Source: Chthoniobacterales bacterium (GTDB taxonomy: Bacteria > Verrucomicrobiota > Verrucomicrobiae > Chthoniobacterales > UBA10450). From it: a DNA stretch of 13,821 nucleotides. Numbering within the stretch: position 1 is the stretch's first letter; each line of letters starts with the position of its first letter. This document shows, piece by piece, positions 1-6,581 of this stretch. The position numbers and the translations under genes were made by a program. The DNA is taken from positions 1-13,821 of the forward strand of contig QHBL01000228.1 of the NCBI GenBank assembly GCA_003244125.1, written 5' to 3'. The notes below the pieces were generated by a model that saw only the letters and a program-made list of their open reading frames with translations, had not been told where the DNA came from and made no database searches.

Positions 1-55
1 CAGCCCCGATGGTAGTGCGACGACAGGTCGTGCGAGAGTAGGACGTCGCCAGAAC
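1..55 (+). rRNA. rrf: 5S ribosomal RNA, 3' end (partial)
   Basis: The first bases match the conserved 3' domain of bacterial 5S rRNA: the CCGATGGTAGTGCGACGAC stretch (helix IV/V side, 6-24), the GCGAGAGTAGG element and the terminal GTCGCCAGAAC. The 5' part lies outside the window, so an rRNA operon ends here. An intrinsic terminator follows at once, which supports the 3' boundary near 53-55. The identity is clear; the exact mature 3' end is not. Confidence 0.9.
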
Positions 56-94
56 AAAATGCCCGGTGGATTTATCTCCTCGGGCATTTTGCTT
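56..94 (+). terminator. Rho-independent terminator of the rRNA operon
   Basis: A perfect 10-bp inverted repeat, AAAATGCCCG (56-65) and CGGGCATTTT (81-90), flanks a 15-nt loop. The T-run is built into the 3' arm. It sits directly behind the 5S rRNA end. Confidence 0.9.
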
Positions 95-384
95 GCGCCG
101 ATCACACCTCCAGGTAGCGCACGCGTCCCGCGTGCTGCGAAATTGCCACTCAGGCACCGGACGGTGCTCGACTTCATGAACTTCTTCCCGCCGTCACGAA
201 GGTCGGCCTGTCGTCCAGCCTCGCGGTGCGCAATTCATGATAACGCGCTGCAGCTACCGTCCCAATTGTTGCGCCTATCTATCTATTCGATCTCATCTGC
301 TCGGCTAAGACTTCGGATGCTTGTCCATTTTCTCTGCGATCTCTGCGCCCTCTGCGGGGAATTTGAGCTTTCCAACATGACGTA
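95..384. other. Non-coding stretch with repeat-like DNA
   Basis: I see no credible gene here. The small open frame across it lacks protein-like composition. The stretch contains a tight hairpin at 119-135 (GCACGCG, 3-nt loop, CGCGTGC). It also has a pyrimidine-rich phrase at about 326-360 with repeated CTCTGCG units, a kind often seen as dispersed intergenic repeats in soil bacteria (recalled, not searched). It lies between the rRNA terminator and the vapC remnant. Confidence 0.5.
119..135. repeat. Short palindrome (7-bp stem, 3-nt loop)
   Basis: GCACGCG (119-125), loop TCC, CGCGTGC (129-135) forms a perfect stem. It has no T-tail, so it is not a typical terminator. It looks like a small dispersed palindromic element, but only one copy is visible in this window. 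Confidence 0.5.
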
Positions 385-385
385 A

Positions 386-785
386 CTAGCGCAGCGCCGA
401 CAACGTCTTCACGTGCGGATACCGCAGGATCAGATCATCCGCCGTTAACAGAACCAGGTCGTGAATTCGCGCCGTCGCCACCAGCACCCGGTCCACCGGA
501 TCTTTGTGGAAAGCGACTGGCAACTCATACGCTTCGCTCGCAATGTCCCAGCTCACAGCCAATGTCAAAGAGTCAAAGAGCGGATTGAATCTGGGATCCA
601 GGACGATGCCGCCTCGCTGAGTTCAACGCGCCGGAGAAACACTAATCGGGCAATTTCCATCGCCGACATCGCACTTACCGCCACGCCATTCCCCATATCA
701 CCCAAGACCGCGCCCGCGCGCCGTCCGAGCTTCTCTGGAGCCTGCTCCGACCAGATCCGACGTGCGTATTAAGCAGCAGCGTCAT
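386..785 (-). pseudogene. vapC: VapC-like PIN-domain toxin, inactivated by two frameshifts
   Basis: Read over three frames on the minus strand, this gives a near full-length PIN-domain toxin. It starts MTLLLNTHV at ATG 785-783. It then continues in another frame (IWSEQAPEKLGRR, then a VSAMSAMEIARL segment) and ends in a third frame with FHKDPVDRVLVATARIHD, LLTADD and YPHVKTL. Two lesions explain the breaks. One base is missing at about 757-759. An 8-bp tandem duplication of TCAAAGAG sits at 565-572 and 573-580; removing one copy restores the frame. The first catalytic Asp of the family's LLLDTH motif is Asn here, so the toxin would probably be dead even if repaired. Intact VapC proteins are PIN-fold RNases paired with an antitoxin; the remnant of that partner lies directly upstream with a TGATG overlap. 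Confidence 0.85.
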
Positions 786-911
786 CAGCTCTCCCAATCA
801 CGCTCGAAATCGCTCCTGATAATATCGCCTTTGATGATCATGCGCCCGCGCAGCGCTCCGAGCCGGCGCTTTCGACTACCAAGCGGTGCCACCGGCTCCA
901 CGCTTGGTCAT
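785..911 (-). pseudogene. vapB: Antitoxin remnant (Phd/VapB type) upstream of vapC
   Basis: The minus strand from 898 to 785 encodes EPVAPLGSRKRRLGALRG followed by RMIIKGDII and DFERDWES. This matches the C-terminal pattern of Phd/YefM/VapB antitoxins: a KRGxPVARLVP-type strand, then a basic linker and a LGALRG..I.GDI..D tail. The preceding TKRG motif (911-899) lies in another frame, consistent with loss of two bases at about 896-900. No DNA-binding N-terminal half can be recognised upstream. The stop codon shares a base with the toxin start (TGATG), the usual coupling in these operons. Confidence 0.7.
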
Positions 912-931
912 AAGACTAGGTCAATGACGGA

Positions 932-950
932 TTCTCACAACCTGTGAGAA
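932..950. repeat. Perfect inverted repeat, 8-bp arms
   Basis: TTCTCACA (932-939), loop ACC, TGTGAGAA (943-950). It lies about 20 bases upstream of the antitoxin remnant. It could be the old operator of the vapBC operon or a hairpin of the nearby 5S-like element; neither can be shown from the sequence. Confidence 0.55.
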
Positions 951-970
951 GATACCCGCATTTCTTTGAG

Positions 971-1145
971 TCGCCTGGCCTTGAAGCGAGATCGCTTAGC
1001 GCGGCCTTGCGCACGCTGATGTGCCAATCCCCTCCCTTTCGGAACACGGAGGTGAAACGCTGCCGCGCCGATGGTAGTGCGACGACCAGCCTTTCTGAGC
1101 GTGAGCCCGAACGGATTGCGCGGAGCAGTAGGCCGTCGCCAGAAC
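971..1145 (+). pseudogene. 5S rRNA-like sequence with expanded arms
   Basis: The 3' part repeats the real 5S tail at the window start. A 19-base identical block, CCGATGGTAGTGCGACGAC, lies at 1068-1086, and AGTAGGCCGTCGCCAGAAC at 1127-1145 has one mismatch. Between them are 40 bases where the genuine copy has 12. Upstream, TCGGAACACGGAGGTGAAAC (1039-1058) matches the conserved 5S loop B/helix III region, and TTAGCGCGG (996-1004) resembles the loop A region. Extra hairpins are inserted at 984-997 and 1011-1024. The 5' boundary is uncertain because no good 5' strand of helix I is seen. It is most likely a degenerate 5S copy. A functional divergent small RNA is possible but unsupported. Confidence 0.65.
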
Positions 1146-1160
1146 CCCGCACTTTGCGGG
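1146..1160 (+). repeat. Hairpin behind the 5S-like sequence
   Basis: CCCGC (1146-1150), loop ACTTT, GCGGG (1156-1160). It occupies the place where the genuine 5S gene has its terminator, but no T-run follows. It may be a decayed or weak terminator. Confidence 0.45.
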
Positions 1161-1221
1161 AAGCCGGGGCGCGTTGTCGATGCGTCAGAAAGAATCTCGC
1201 GAGCCGAATCGTCGGTTGGAC

Positions 1222-2349
1222 TTACCGGCCGTCGTCCTGATTCCGCTTTTTGGATTTCTTCTTTTGCTGCTCCTGGGATTGGGGGCGGGAATCACCGCGG
1301 GCGGGGGCGTTTTGCGGACGCGGCGCGACGGTTTCGGGACGGCCGGAACGCGCGGTCATGTCGCGGCGGGCAAGCTCGCGCTCGCGGAGGTCGCGGGCGC
1401 GCATTTGCGCGTTGCGTGATGCTTGTTCACGAGTCACTTCGGCGTTTCGCGCGGATCGTTCGCGGCGGAGCTCGGCGGCGCGGGAGGTTTGCTCGGCGCG
1501 GCGAACGGATGCGGCCCGGGCTTCGCCCGCTCGCGACTGTTCAGCTCGCGTTTCCTTAGCTCTGGCTTCTTCAGCTCGAGTTTGGTTGGCGTTATTATTG
1601 CGATTTGTCGCGGTGCGTTCGGCGGCTTCGGGGCGGGCTGTGTTCGCCTTCGCCGTTTCGGCGTTCGCGTTTTGAACAGCGCGGACGGCTTCGGGTTTGG
1701 GATGGCCGCCATTCACCTTCGCTTGCAGGCCAGGGTTCTTGCTGGCCGCTTCCTGTCGCGCGATCTGCGCCTGCGTGGCTGCGGCGCGGCGCTGGGTTTC
1801 GGCTGCGCGTTGCTCAGCCGTGGGAACGGCTTTGACGCCACCGGGTCCGTTGAAGCTGACACGCTCACGGTTCACCTGGCGGTTCACGACGGAACGATCG
1901 ACGTAAACATTGCGGATAACGTTCCTGTTCACGCGAGTCACGGCGGTGTTGTAGAGGAAACGGTTCCCTGCCCAGCGGCCGCCATAGTAGCCGCTGCCGA
2001 AATAGCCGTAGCCGTAATTGATGCCGCCGTAGAACCCAATGTGCGGGCCCCAGTAGCCTTGGTGGAAAACGTAAACTCCATTGCCCCAGCCCCAATATGG
2101 CGGCGTCCAGTAGAGGCCGACTGAAGGCGGCGCGACCCATACACCGGGCACCCAGTAGTAGCCACCGAACCCGCTCCAGGCCCAGTAACCGGGAGTCCAG
2201 ATGTAGCCGGGAGTAGGGCAAACCGGCTGCGCATAAATTGGCAGGACCGGCGGAGCGAACCCGACTGAGATGGAGACGAAAGCTTGCGAATTCGCCACGG
2301 GAATCGTGACGAGCGCGACAATAGCGAAAAGGAGCGAACGGAGCTTCAT
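1222..2349 (-). CDS. Secreted YXWGXW-repeat protein with basic disordered tail
   Basis: The 375-residue product begins with a signal peptide (MKLRSLLFAIVALVTIPVANSQA). Residues about 45-140 are very rich in Tyr, Trp, Gly and Pro, with repeated PGYW, GYYWVPGVW and YWGWG units. This is the YXWGXW-type pattern found in exported proteins of unknown function in soil bacteria. From about residue 180 to the end the protein is low-complexity (Ala, Arg, Glu, Gln, Asn), probably helical or disordered, and ends in a Lys/Arg-rich tail (KKKSKKR). It is expected in the periplasm or cell envelope; I assign no reaction. The start is ATG, with no Shine-Dalgarno sequence visible. A long open frame on the opposite strand is a by-product of the biased composition. 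Confidence 0.85.
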   Translation of the reverse strand: MKLRSLLFAIVALVTIPVANSQAFVSISVGFAPPVLPIYAQPVCPTPGYIWTPGYWAWSGFGGYYWVPGVWVAPPSVGLYWTPPYWGWGNGVYVFHQGYWGPHIGFYGGINYGYGYFGSGYYGGRWAGNRFLYNTAVTRVNRNVIRNVYVDRSVVNRQVNRERVSFNGPGGVKAVPTAEQRAAETQRRAAATQAQIARQEAASKNPGLQAKVNGGHPKPEAVRAVQNANAETAKANTARPEAAERTATNRNNNANQTRAEEARAKETRAEQSRAGEARAASVRRAEQTSRAAELRRERSARNAEVTREQASRNAQMRARDLRERELARRDMTARSGRPETVAPRPQNAPARGDSRPQSQEQQKKKSKKRNQDDGR

Positions 2350-2507
2350 AAGCGAGTTGGTTTCAATATCTAACCCAGACGTTTCAGTGGCGTTGCATAT
2401 TCAATCGGTGTCTGAAGCTGCTGTTGGACGTGTTTGATTAATACATGACACCTTCCAGCGAATTTACGACGAGATAAGCGCGAGATCGTTCCTGATTACC
2501 CGTGCAC
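2350..2507. other. Intergenic region between VanZ and YXWGXW genes
   Basis: This region holds the upstream DNA of the YXWGXW gene (minus strand). I looked for a -35/-10 pair and found only a TAGATA-like -10 candidate near 2360 without a matching -35. No terminator hairpin with a T-run was found for the VanZ gene. Confidence 0.35.
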
Positions 2508-2978
2508 TCAACCCCTCGCCTGCTCACGCCGAAACATGAGCACCACCAACACGCCGCAAACAGCGCCCACGGCATCGATCGCCACGTCGCGAGCCGTGGC
2601 CGTTCGCGAAGGCACGAAAGATTGATGAAATTCATCGCTGATAGCGTAGATGCCGGCGAGCAACACCACGATCGTGGCGCAAATCCAGACGCGGCCGAGC
2701 AGAAGAGTATTAACCAGCGCTCGGTAAAGTAGCGCCGCGAGGATGGCATATTCGCTGACGTGGCCAGCTTTGCGGATAAAAAATTGGAGCTGCTCGATGG
2801 CTTGCCATGAAATTGTCGGCCGCAGCCACCGCAGCAACGGAGCAATGATGCGCGAGGTATGCTCCGCTGACATCAAATCAGTGGACCCGGCAAAGATGAG
2901 CGCGAGCCAAATCAGCAAGGGCAGCCAGTAACGGAGAAACGCGCGCACGGAAATTGAGCGTAGCAGGATAGTCGCCAC
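2508..2978 (-). CDS. VanZ-like membrane protein
   Basis: The 156-residue protein has hydrophobic segments at about 12-32, 74-88, 97-113 and 131-148. It carries the VanZ family signatures: RKAGHVSEYAIL (69-80), and SDEFHQSFVPSRTATARDV (114-132) followed by DAVGA. The family is named for a teicoplanin-resistance accessory protein, but most members are small integral membrane proteins of unknown role, and no other van genes are here. The start is GTG at 2978; no in-frame alternative lies before residue 36. It diverges from the isomerase gene with under 30 bases between the likely starts. Confidence 0.85.
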   Translation of the reverse strand: MATILLRSISVRAFLRYWLPLLIWLALIFAGSTDLMSAEHTSRIIAPLLRWLRPTISWQAIEQLQFFIRKAGHVSEYAILAALLYRALVNTLLLGRVWICATIVVLLAGIYAISDEFHQSFVPSRTATARDVAIDAVGAVCGVLVVLMFRREQARG

Positions 2979-3007
2979 TCACAATGTTCTCTGCTAATAA
3001 TCCGATC

Positions 3008-3946
3008 ATGCCGGCGCTCGATGCACCGCTTACCTTCCGGCCGCTTTTTTTTGAGCGGGTGTGGGGAGGCCGCAAACTCGCTTCCCATTACCGCAAAGAC
3101 ATTCCCGCGGAGCGCCATATTGGTGAATCCTGGGAGATTGTCGATCGGCCCGAAGCTCAGAGCATGGTCGAGTCGGGAGCTCTGTCTGGGCGATCATTAC
3201 ATGATCTGTGGGTCAATTACCGCGCTGATATCTTCGGCGAAGTTAATGATCGCCCACGCTTCCCGCTTCTCATCAAGCTACTCGACTGTCGCGAGAAATT
3301 ATCTCTTCAAGTCCATCCGCCCGCGCCTGTCGCCGCAGCACTAAAGGGTGAGCCAAAGTCGGAATGCTGGTACATTGCTGACGCCACGCTCGAGGCGGAG
3401 CTTTACCTCGGCTTTTCGCAGCCTGCGTCACCAAATGGGTTTCGCCAGGCTATTAGCGATGGGACTGCGGCGGAGTTGATCCATCGCATTCCGGTGGGAC
3501 GAGGCGACGCTTTCTTTATCCCGAGCGGAAGGATCCATGCGATAGGAGCCGGCAATCTGATCGTGGAAGTGCAACAGAATAGCGATACTACTTTTCGCGT
3601 CTTCGATTGGAACCGATGCGACAAAGATGGGAAGCCTCGCGAGTTACATATTGAAGAAGCGCTCAGCTGCATTGACTTCGAGGATTCCCGGCCGGCAGCC
3701 TTGGAAGCATCCGGAGAAACAATTCTGGCTCACGAACTCTTCACTATTGAGCGATGGGCGCTTCTTGATAGCAGGCCGCTGGTTGCGCCGGGAGAGTTCA
3801 GCATCGCATTCTGCCTCAGCGGCACCATCAGATGTGCAGGGATGTTGTTTTACCCTGGCAACTTCTTCCTCATGCCGGCAGGGATGACCGACCGGCTGGT
3901 TGAACCTGGAGCTGCTGGCACCAAGCTACTGCGCATTACTCTTTAG
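3008..3946 (+). CDS. manA: Type I mannose-6-phosphate isomerase
   Basis: The protein is a zinc enzyme of the cupin fold that interconverts fructose-6-phosphate and mannose-6-phosphate. This feeds mannose into glycolysis or supplies GDP-mannose for glycans. Visible family features are the N-terminal FFERVWGG, the GESWEIVDRP segment, LSLQVHPP with the Gln and His zinc ligands (about residues 101 and 103), the Glu ligand in KSECWY (about 119), and PSGRIHAIGAG with the last His ligand (about 177). The 312-residue length fits the short bacterial (Bacillus-type) form. I chose ATG 3008 because the family's N-terminus begins close to it and an upstream in-frame ATG (2984) would leave only five bases to the divergent VanZ start. 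It stands alone as a plus-strand gene, convergent with DUF971 (14-base gap). Confidence 0.92.
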   Translation: MPALDAPLTFRPLFFERVWGGRKLASHYRKDIPAERHIGESWEIVDRPEAQSMVESGALSGRSLHDLWVNYRADIFGEVNDRPRFPLLIKLLDCREKLSLQVHPPAPVAAALKGEPKSECWYIADATLEAELYLGFSQPASPNGFRQAISDGTAAELIHRIPVGRGDAFFIPSGRIHAIGAGNLIVEVQQNSDTTFRVFDWNRCDKDGKPRELHIEEALSCIDFEDSRPAALEASGETILAHELFTIERWALLDSRPLVAPGEFSIAFCLSGTIRCAGMLFYPGNFFLMPAGMTDRLVEPGAAGTKLLRITL

Positions 3947-3960
3947 TACGCAATCCAGGG

Positions 3961-4266
3961 TTAAGTAGCGCCCGAGATACGGCGAAGGTACTCGAAGCTG
4001 TAAATCCCTGTGTCGTGACCATCCCCCCAGCGCAATTGTAAAGCATACCCACCGACCGGTGCGTATGATTGCAGCACGAAGCTGTCCTTCGAGTAGTTGA
4101 CTGGTGGGCGGCTGATTCTCCCAAGCACATCCGGCTCACCGCCACACGCGGCGCATGGACAGGACCGGCGCAGTCGTTCCAGGACGATGTATGACTCAAC
4201 GCCATCATTCCAGCGGACCGCCAGCTCATTGCCAATTTGCTGCACTGATAGCGGCTCGAGTATCAC
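3961..4266 (-). CDS. DUF971 (GBBH-like N-terminal domain) protein
   Basis: The 101-residue single-domain protein resembles the N-terminal domain of gamma-butyrobetaine hydroxylase. It has W.DG at 19-22, a cysteine cluster CPCAAC (Cys36, 38, 41), VGGYALQLRWGDGHDTGIYSFEYLR at 71-95, and a short tail. The cysteines with the DGHDTGIY histidine look like a metal site. Related domains are fused to Mrp/ApbC-type iron-sulfur carriers in other bacteria, so a link to Fe-S metabolism is possible but not shown. The start is GTG, overlapping the YggS stop by four bases (GTGA), so the pair is probably translationally coupled. Confidence 0.88.
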   Translation of the reverse strand: MILEPLSVQQIGNELAVRWNDGVESYIVLERLRRSCPCAACGGEPDVLGRISRPPVNYSKDSFVLQSYAPVGGYALQLRWGDGHDTGIYSFEYLRRISGAT

Positions 4267-4982
4267 AGTAGCTCAGGCGGCGATATACTCTTGCTGCGGC
4301 TTCGAGGACCGAAGATTGCTGTGCCGACGCGGACGAGGGTCGCGCCTTCCTCGATAGCAACAGCGAAGTCTCCACTCATCCCCATCGATAGCTGTGGCAG
4401 CTTCAGTCTGAACGCGGTCTCTAACTGATCGCGCAGATTGTGCAGCAGCACGAAGTAAGGCCGGGATGCTTCCGCATCTTCTGCCAAAGGAGGAATAGTC
4501 ATCAGACCCTCGATAGATAATCGGTCGAGGCTCAGCAACTCTTCCATGGCATTGTTGAGTGCTTCCGGTCGCCAGCCAAACTTACTTCCCTCTCCTGCCA
4601 GGTTCACCTCGAGAAGAATGCGCGGATGAAAACCGTCTTCCGCCGCGACACGGTTCAACTGTTGAGCCAAGTCGAGCGTATCGACGCTATGGATTAGCTC
4701 GAATAACGGAAGCGCGTGCCTGATCTTGTTCTTTTGCAGATGGCCGATGAAATGCCAGCGTAGATTCGAGGGCAGCAGCGGAATTTTCGCCCGCGCTTCC
4801 TGGACCCTGCTTTCACCGAAGAGTAGCTGGTCACCACCTAGTGCCAAACGAACCTTGTCCGCGTCATGGCCTTTGGAAACGGCTATAAGCTCGACGTCGT
4901 TAGCTGATCTCGCGGCGCGCCGCGCTGCTTTCTCTATTGTAGCTCGTACCCCTTCGAGCCGATCGGCAATTTCCTCAATCAC
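4263..4982 (-). CDS. yggS: YggS/PLPBP-family pyridoxal-phosphate-binding protein
   Basis: The 239-residue protein has the alanine-racemase N-terminal TIM-barrel fold without the racemase C-terminal domain. The PLP-binding lysine is in LIAVSKG (Lys37). Other family motifs are FGESRVQEA (FGEN in most members), LRWHFIGHLQKNK, HSVDTLDLA, LLEVNLAGEGSKFGW, GLMTIPP, LSMGMSGDFAVAIEEGATLVRVGTAIFG. Members bind PLP and maintain vitamin B6 and amino-acid homeostasis rather than catalysing a known reaction. The start is GTG 4982. It is the first gene of a two-gene unit with DUF971. Confidence 0.93.
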   Translation of the reverse strand: MIEEIADRLEGVRATIEKAARRAARSANDVELIAVSKGHDADKVRLALGGDQLLFGESRVQEARAKIPLLPSNLRWHFIGHLQKNKIRHALPLFELIHSVDTLDLAQQLNRVAAEDGFHPRILLEVNLAGEGSKFGWRPEALNNAMEELLSLDRLSIEGLMTIPPLAEDAEASRPYFVLLHNLRDQLETAFRLKLPQLSMGMSGDFAVAIEEGATLVRVGTAIFGPRSRSKSISPPELL

Positions 4983-5091
4983 GGTCTGCCAATTACTCCA
5001 CCCTCGCCCGCCGATCTAGCGCCGCTTTGGTAATATGACTGTTTGTCAAATTGCCTTTGGTCGCGGCCCGAGTATGAACCATCGGCGCGAC

Positions 5092-5412
5092 TCAACGTCC
5101 AAGCGGCCGGATCTCACCGGAGACCTCGACCTCTACGGGATACCCTTGCAGTTCACGCGGCAGCGCACGTTCAACTGCCGGCGTGCGTTTCTTTAGCATC
5201 ACTCGGAGACAGGGAGTCGTGCCATCTTTCAGAACACCGACGTAGACACCAGTTACGTCCGGTATGCGAAGCAGCTCTTTGTCGTGAGCTGCAAGAACCG
5301 CGTTAACGTCGGGTCGCGGTGAAGTGGATTGTCCCATAGTTTCAGCGCAACATAGCGCGACAGAAAGCAGCGGGCATAACAACGTCGAACTCATTGCTGA
5401 AGTTCGGCGCAT
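5092..5412 (-). CDS. Small secreted protein, same domain as S1-protease N-terminus
   Basis: The 106-residue protein has an N-terminal signal sequence (hydrophobic STLLCPLLSVALCCA, likely cleaved near residue 25-28) and one compact domain. The domain runs VNAVLAAHDKELLRIPDV, TGVYVGVLKDGTTPCLRVML, ALPRELQGYPVEVEVSGEI. The same order of elements appears in residues about 40-106 of the S1 protease at 8851-9999: AVIAVQHD.., a P-V-G-VG run, G.P.L.VYV, LP..V.GV.V.V. I do not know a named function; a pro-region or inhibitor-like role is an inference. The start is ATG 5412, with an in-frame ATG at 5394 as alternative. It lies 12 bases behind the repaired end of the broken hydrolase gene, so the two probably formed an operon. 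Confidence 0.7.
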   Translation of the reverse strand: MRRTSAMSSTLLCPLLSVALCCAETMGQSTSPRPDVNAVLAAHDKELLRIPDVTGVYVGVLKDGTTPCLRVMLKKRTPAVERALPRELQGYPVEVEVSGEIRPLGR

Positions 5413-5424
5413 TTAGTCAAGAGG

Positions 5425-6455
5425 TCAAAGCTTCTCAGCTGCGGTGCGGTCACTCGACCATGGCTTTGTCTTGAAAACCTTGTCGAATTCTGACTGACGC
5501 GCACCCGGAGAACTACTCGCGTTCTGCGCGGCGAACCAGCGCAGCGCCTCGCTCACATGCGGCTGATAAACCACGTGCGCGCCATCGAAAGCTTTCCACC
5601 TTTTGAAACCCGGTGGCGCGGAGCGAGTTTCTCACCTCCTCATTGTGAGCGGGTGTCGCGATGGTGTCGGATTTGCCGCTGCTCAAGAACACCGGCACGG
5701 CGAGGAAGTTGGCCGGCGCCGATTTTCGATATACGACCGACGCCGTGTCCCAGTTACAGCCGATCATGAGAAGGCCGATAATTCGGTGATGTTCGCGCGC
5801 CAGGTCGGCCGCGAGGAGGCCCGAATTCTTGGCGCCGCCGGAATGTCCGCCACAAGCGACCGGCCAAGCGCGGCATCTTTGAACTGCTGCATGGCATCGA
5901 TATTGGAATACGCTTCGGTATTGCTGATGACTAACGCAAGCCGCGGTTTGCGGGAATCGAATCCCTCTGGCGCCGCGATAGCTACTCTCGCGTGAAGCAG
6001 ATGCGGATAACCTTCGGCGGTAGCTTGCGACTGTCGCTTTTGAGAAAGCTGAGCTTCCAGAGTGATCGTTTCTCCACCATTTAGAGCGAGGCCGCCGCTG
6101 CTATGCGGCGCAGTAGGAGAAGAAGCCGTTGTCGCTGCGGGACTAGGATCGCTGGTTACTGCAACAGCCGAGTTCTCGACTCCATCAACTAGTTTTCTAT
6201 TCGCGTTGTTGGGATCTAATACCCAATCTTTGCCATCTACCAGAAACTTGTAGCCATAGGTGCCGGGCGCGAGCGGTATGGTGAGGGACCAATAACCATC
6301 AGCTCCTTTGGTCATGGCCTGGCCGTGCCACTCGTTAAACTCGCCCATGAGCACCACGGTTTGCGCTTCCGGCTTGTTCAAGCGGAACTGCTGATCCAGC
6401 GCGAAGACTTTCGTTCCCATCAGGACGATGAGGAAAACGAGGGCATAATTTTCAT
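5425..6455 (-). pseudogene. Secreted CBM48-alpha/beta hydrolase, broken by deletion and frameshifts
   Basis: The minus strand encodes, in pieces, a signal peptide, an AMPK/CBM48-type glycogen-binding domain and an alpha/beta hydrolase. The CBM48 domain shows VVLMGEFNEWHGQAM, GYWSLTIPLAPGTYGYKFLV and KDWVLDPNN, and is followed by a Pro/Ala/Ser linker. The hydrolase start reads ARVAIAAPEGFDSRKPRLALVI. After NIDAMQQFKDAA (about 5870-5880) the frame changes straight to AWPVACGGHSGGAK with the nucleophile Ser. About 35 residues expected between them are absent, indicating an internal deletion. The reading then continues through GCNWDTASVVY and VFLSSGKSDTIATPAH. It shifts again at the A-run 5588-5590 (one extra base) to FDGAHVVYQPHVSEALRWF, which carries the catalytic His, and stops at 5425. 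At the 5' end, ATG 6455 gives MKIM, which joins the hydrophobic LVFLIVLMGTKVFA only by one more base. With ATG 6420 only the CBM part and a short tail would be made. Confidence 0.8.
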
Positions 6456-6535
6456 CGCATGAATCGATGGCACGATAGCATGGGGCGGGATGCGCGCTGG
6501 CCTGATTGCTGCTAGAATGTAAGGTGATACACCCG

Positions 6536-6564
6536 TTGACAGGCGGCCGTTCGCTCCTTACACT
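6536..6564 (+). promoter_or_regulatory. Sigma70-type promoter of the Ku gene
   Basis: A consensus -35 box TTGACA (6536-6541) is followed after exactly 17 bases by TACACT (6559-6564), a -10 box with four of six consensus bases. Transcription would begin near 6571, leaving a leader of roughly 10 bases before ATG 6582. No Shine-Dalgarno sequence is present, so translation may be near-leaderless. Confidence 0.7.
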
Positions 6565-6581
6565 GCGCGACATTAAATAAT

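Noticed and set aside
59..385. Possible 108-residue protein after the 5S terminator
   Set aside because: It starts inside the terminator hairpin and runs through a palindrome and repeat-like CTCTGCG phrase; the composition is not protein-like.
1423..2124. Long open frame on the plus strand opposite the YXWGXW gene
   Set aside because: It follows from the biased Ala/Arg/Gly codon content of the real gene on the minus strand. It has no signal, motif or recognisable domain, while the minus-strand product has a signal peptide and family motif.
2508..2978. VanZ gene as evidence for a glycopeptide-resistance cluster
   Set aside because: No vanH/A/X/R/S-type genes are nearby, and VanZ-like membrane proteins are common without any resistance role.
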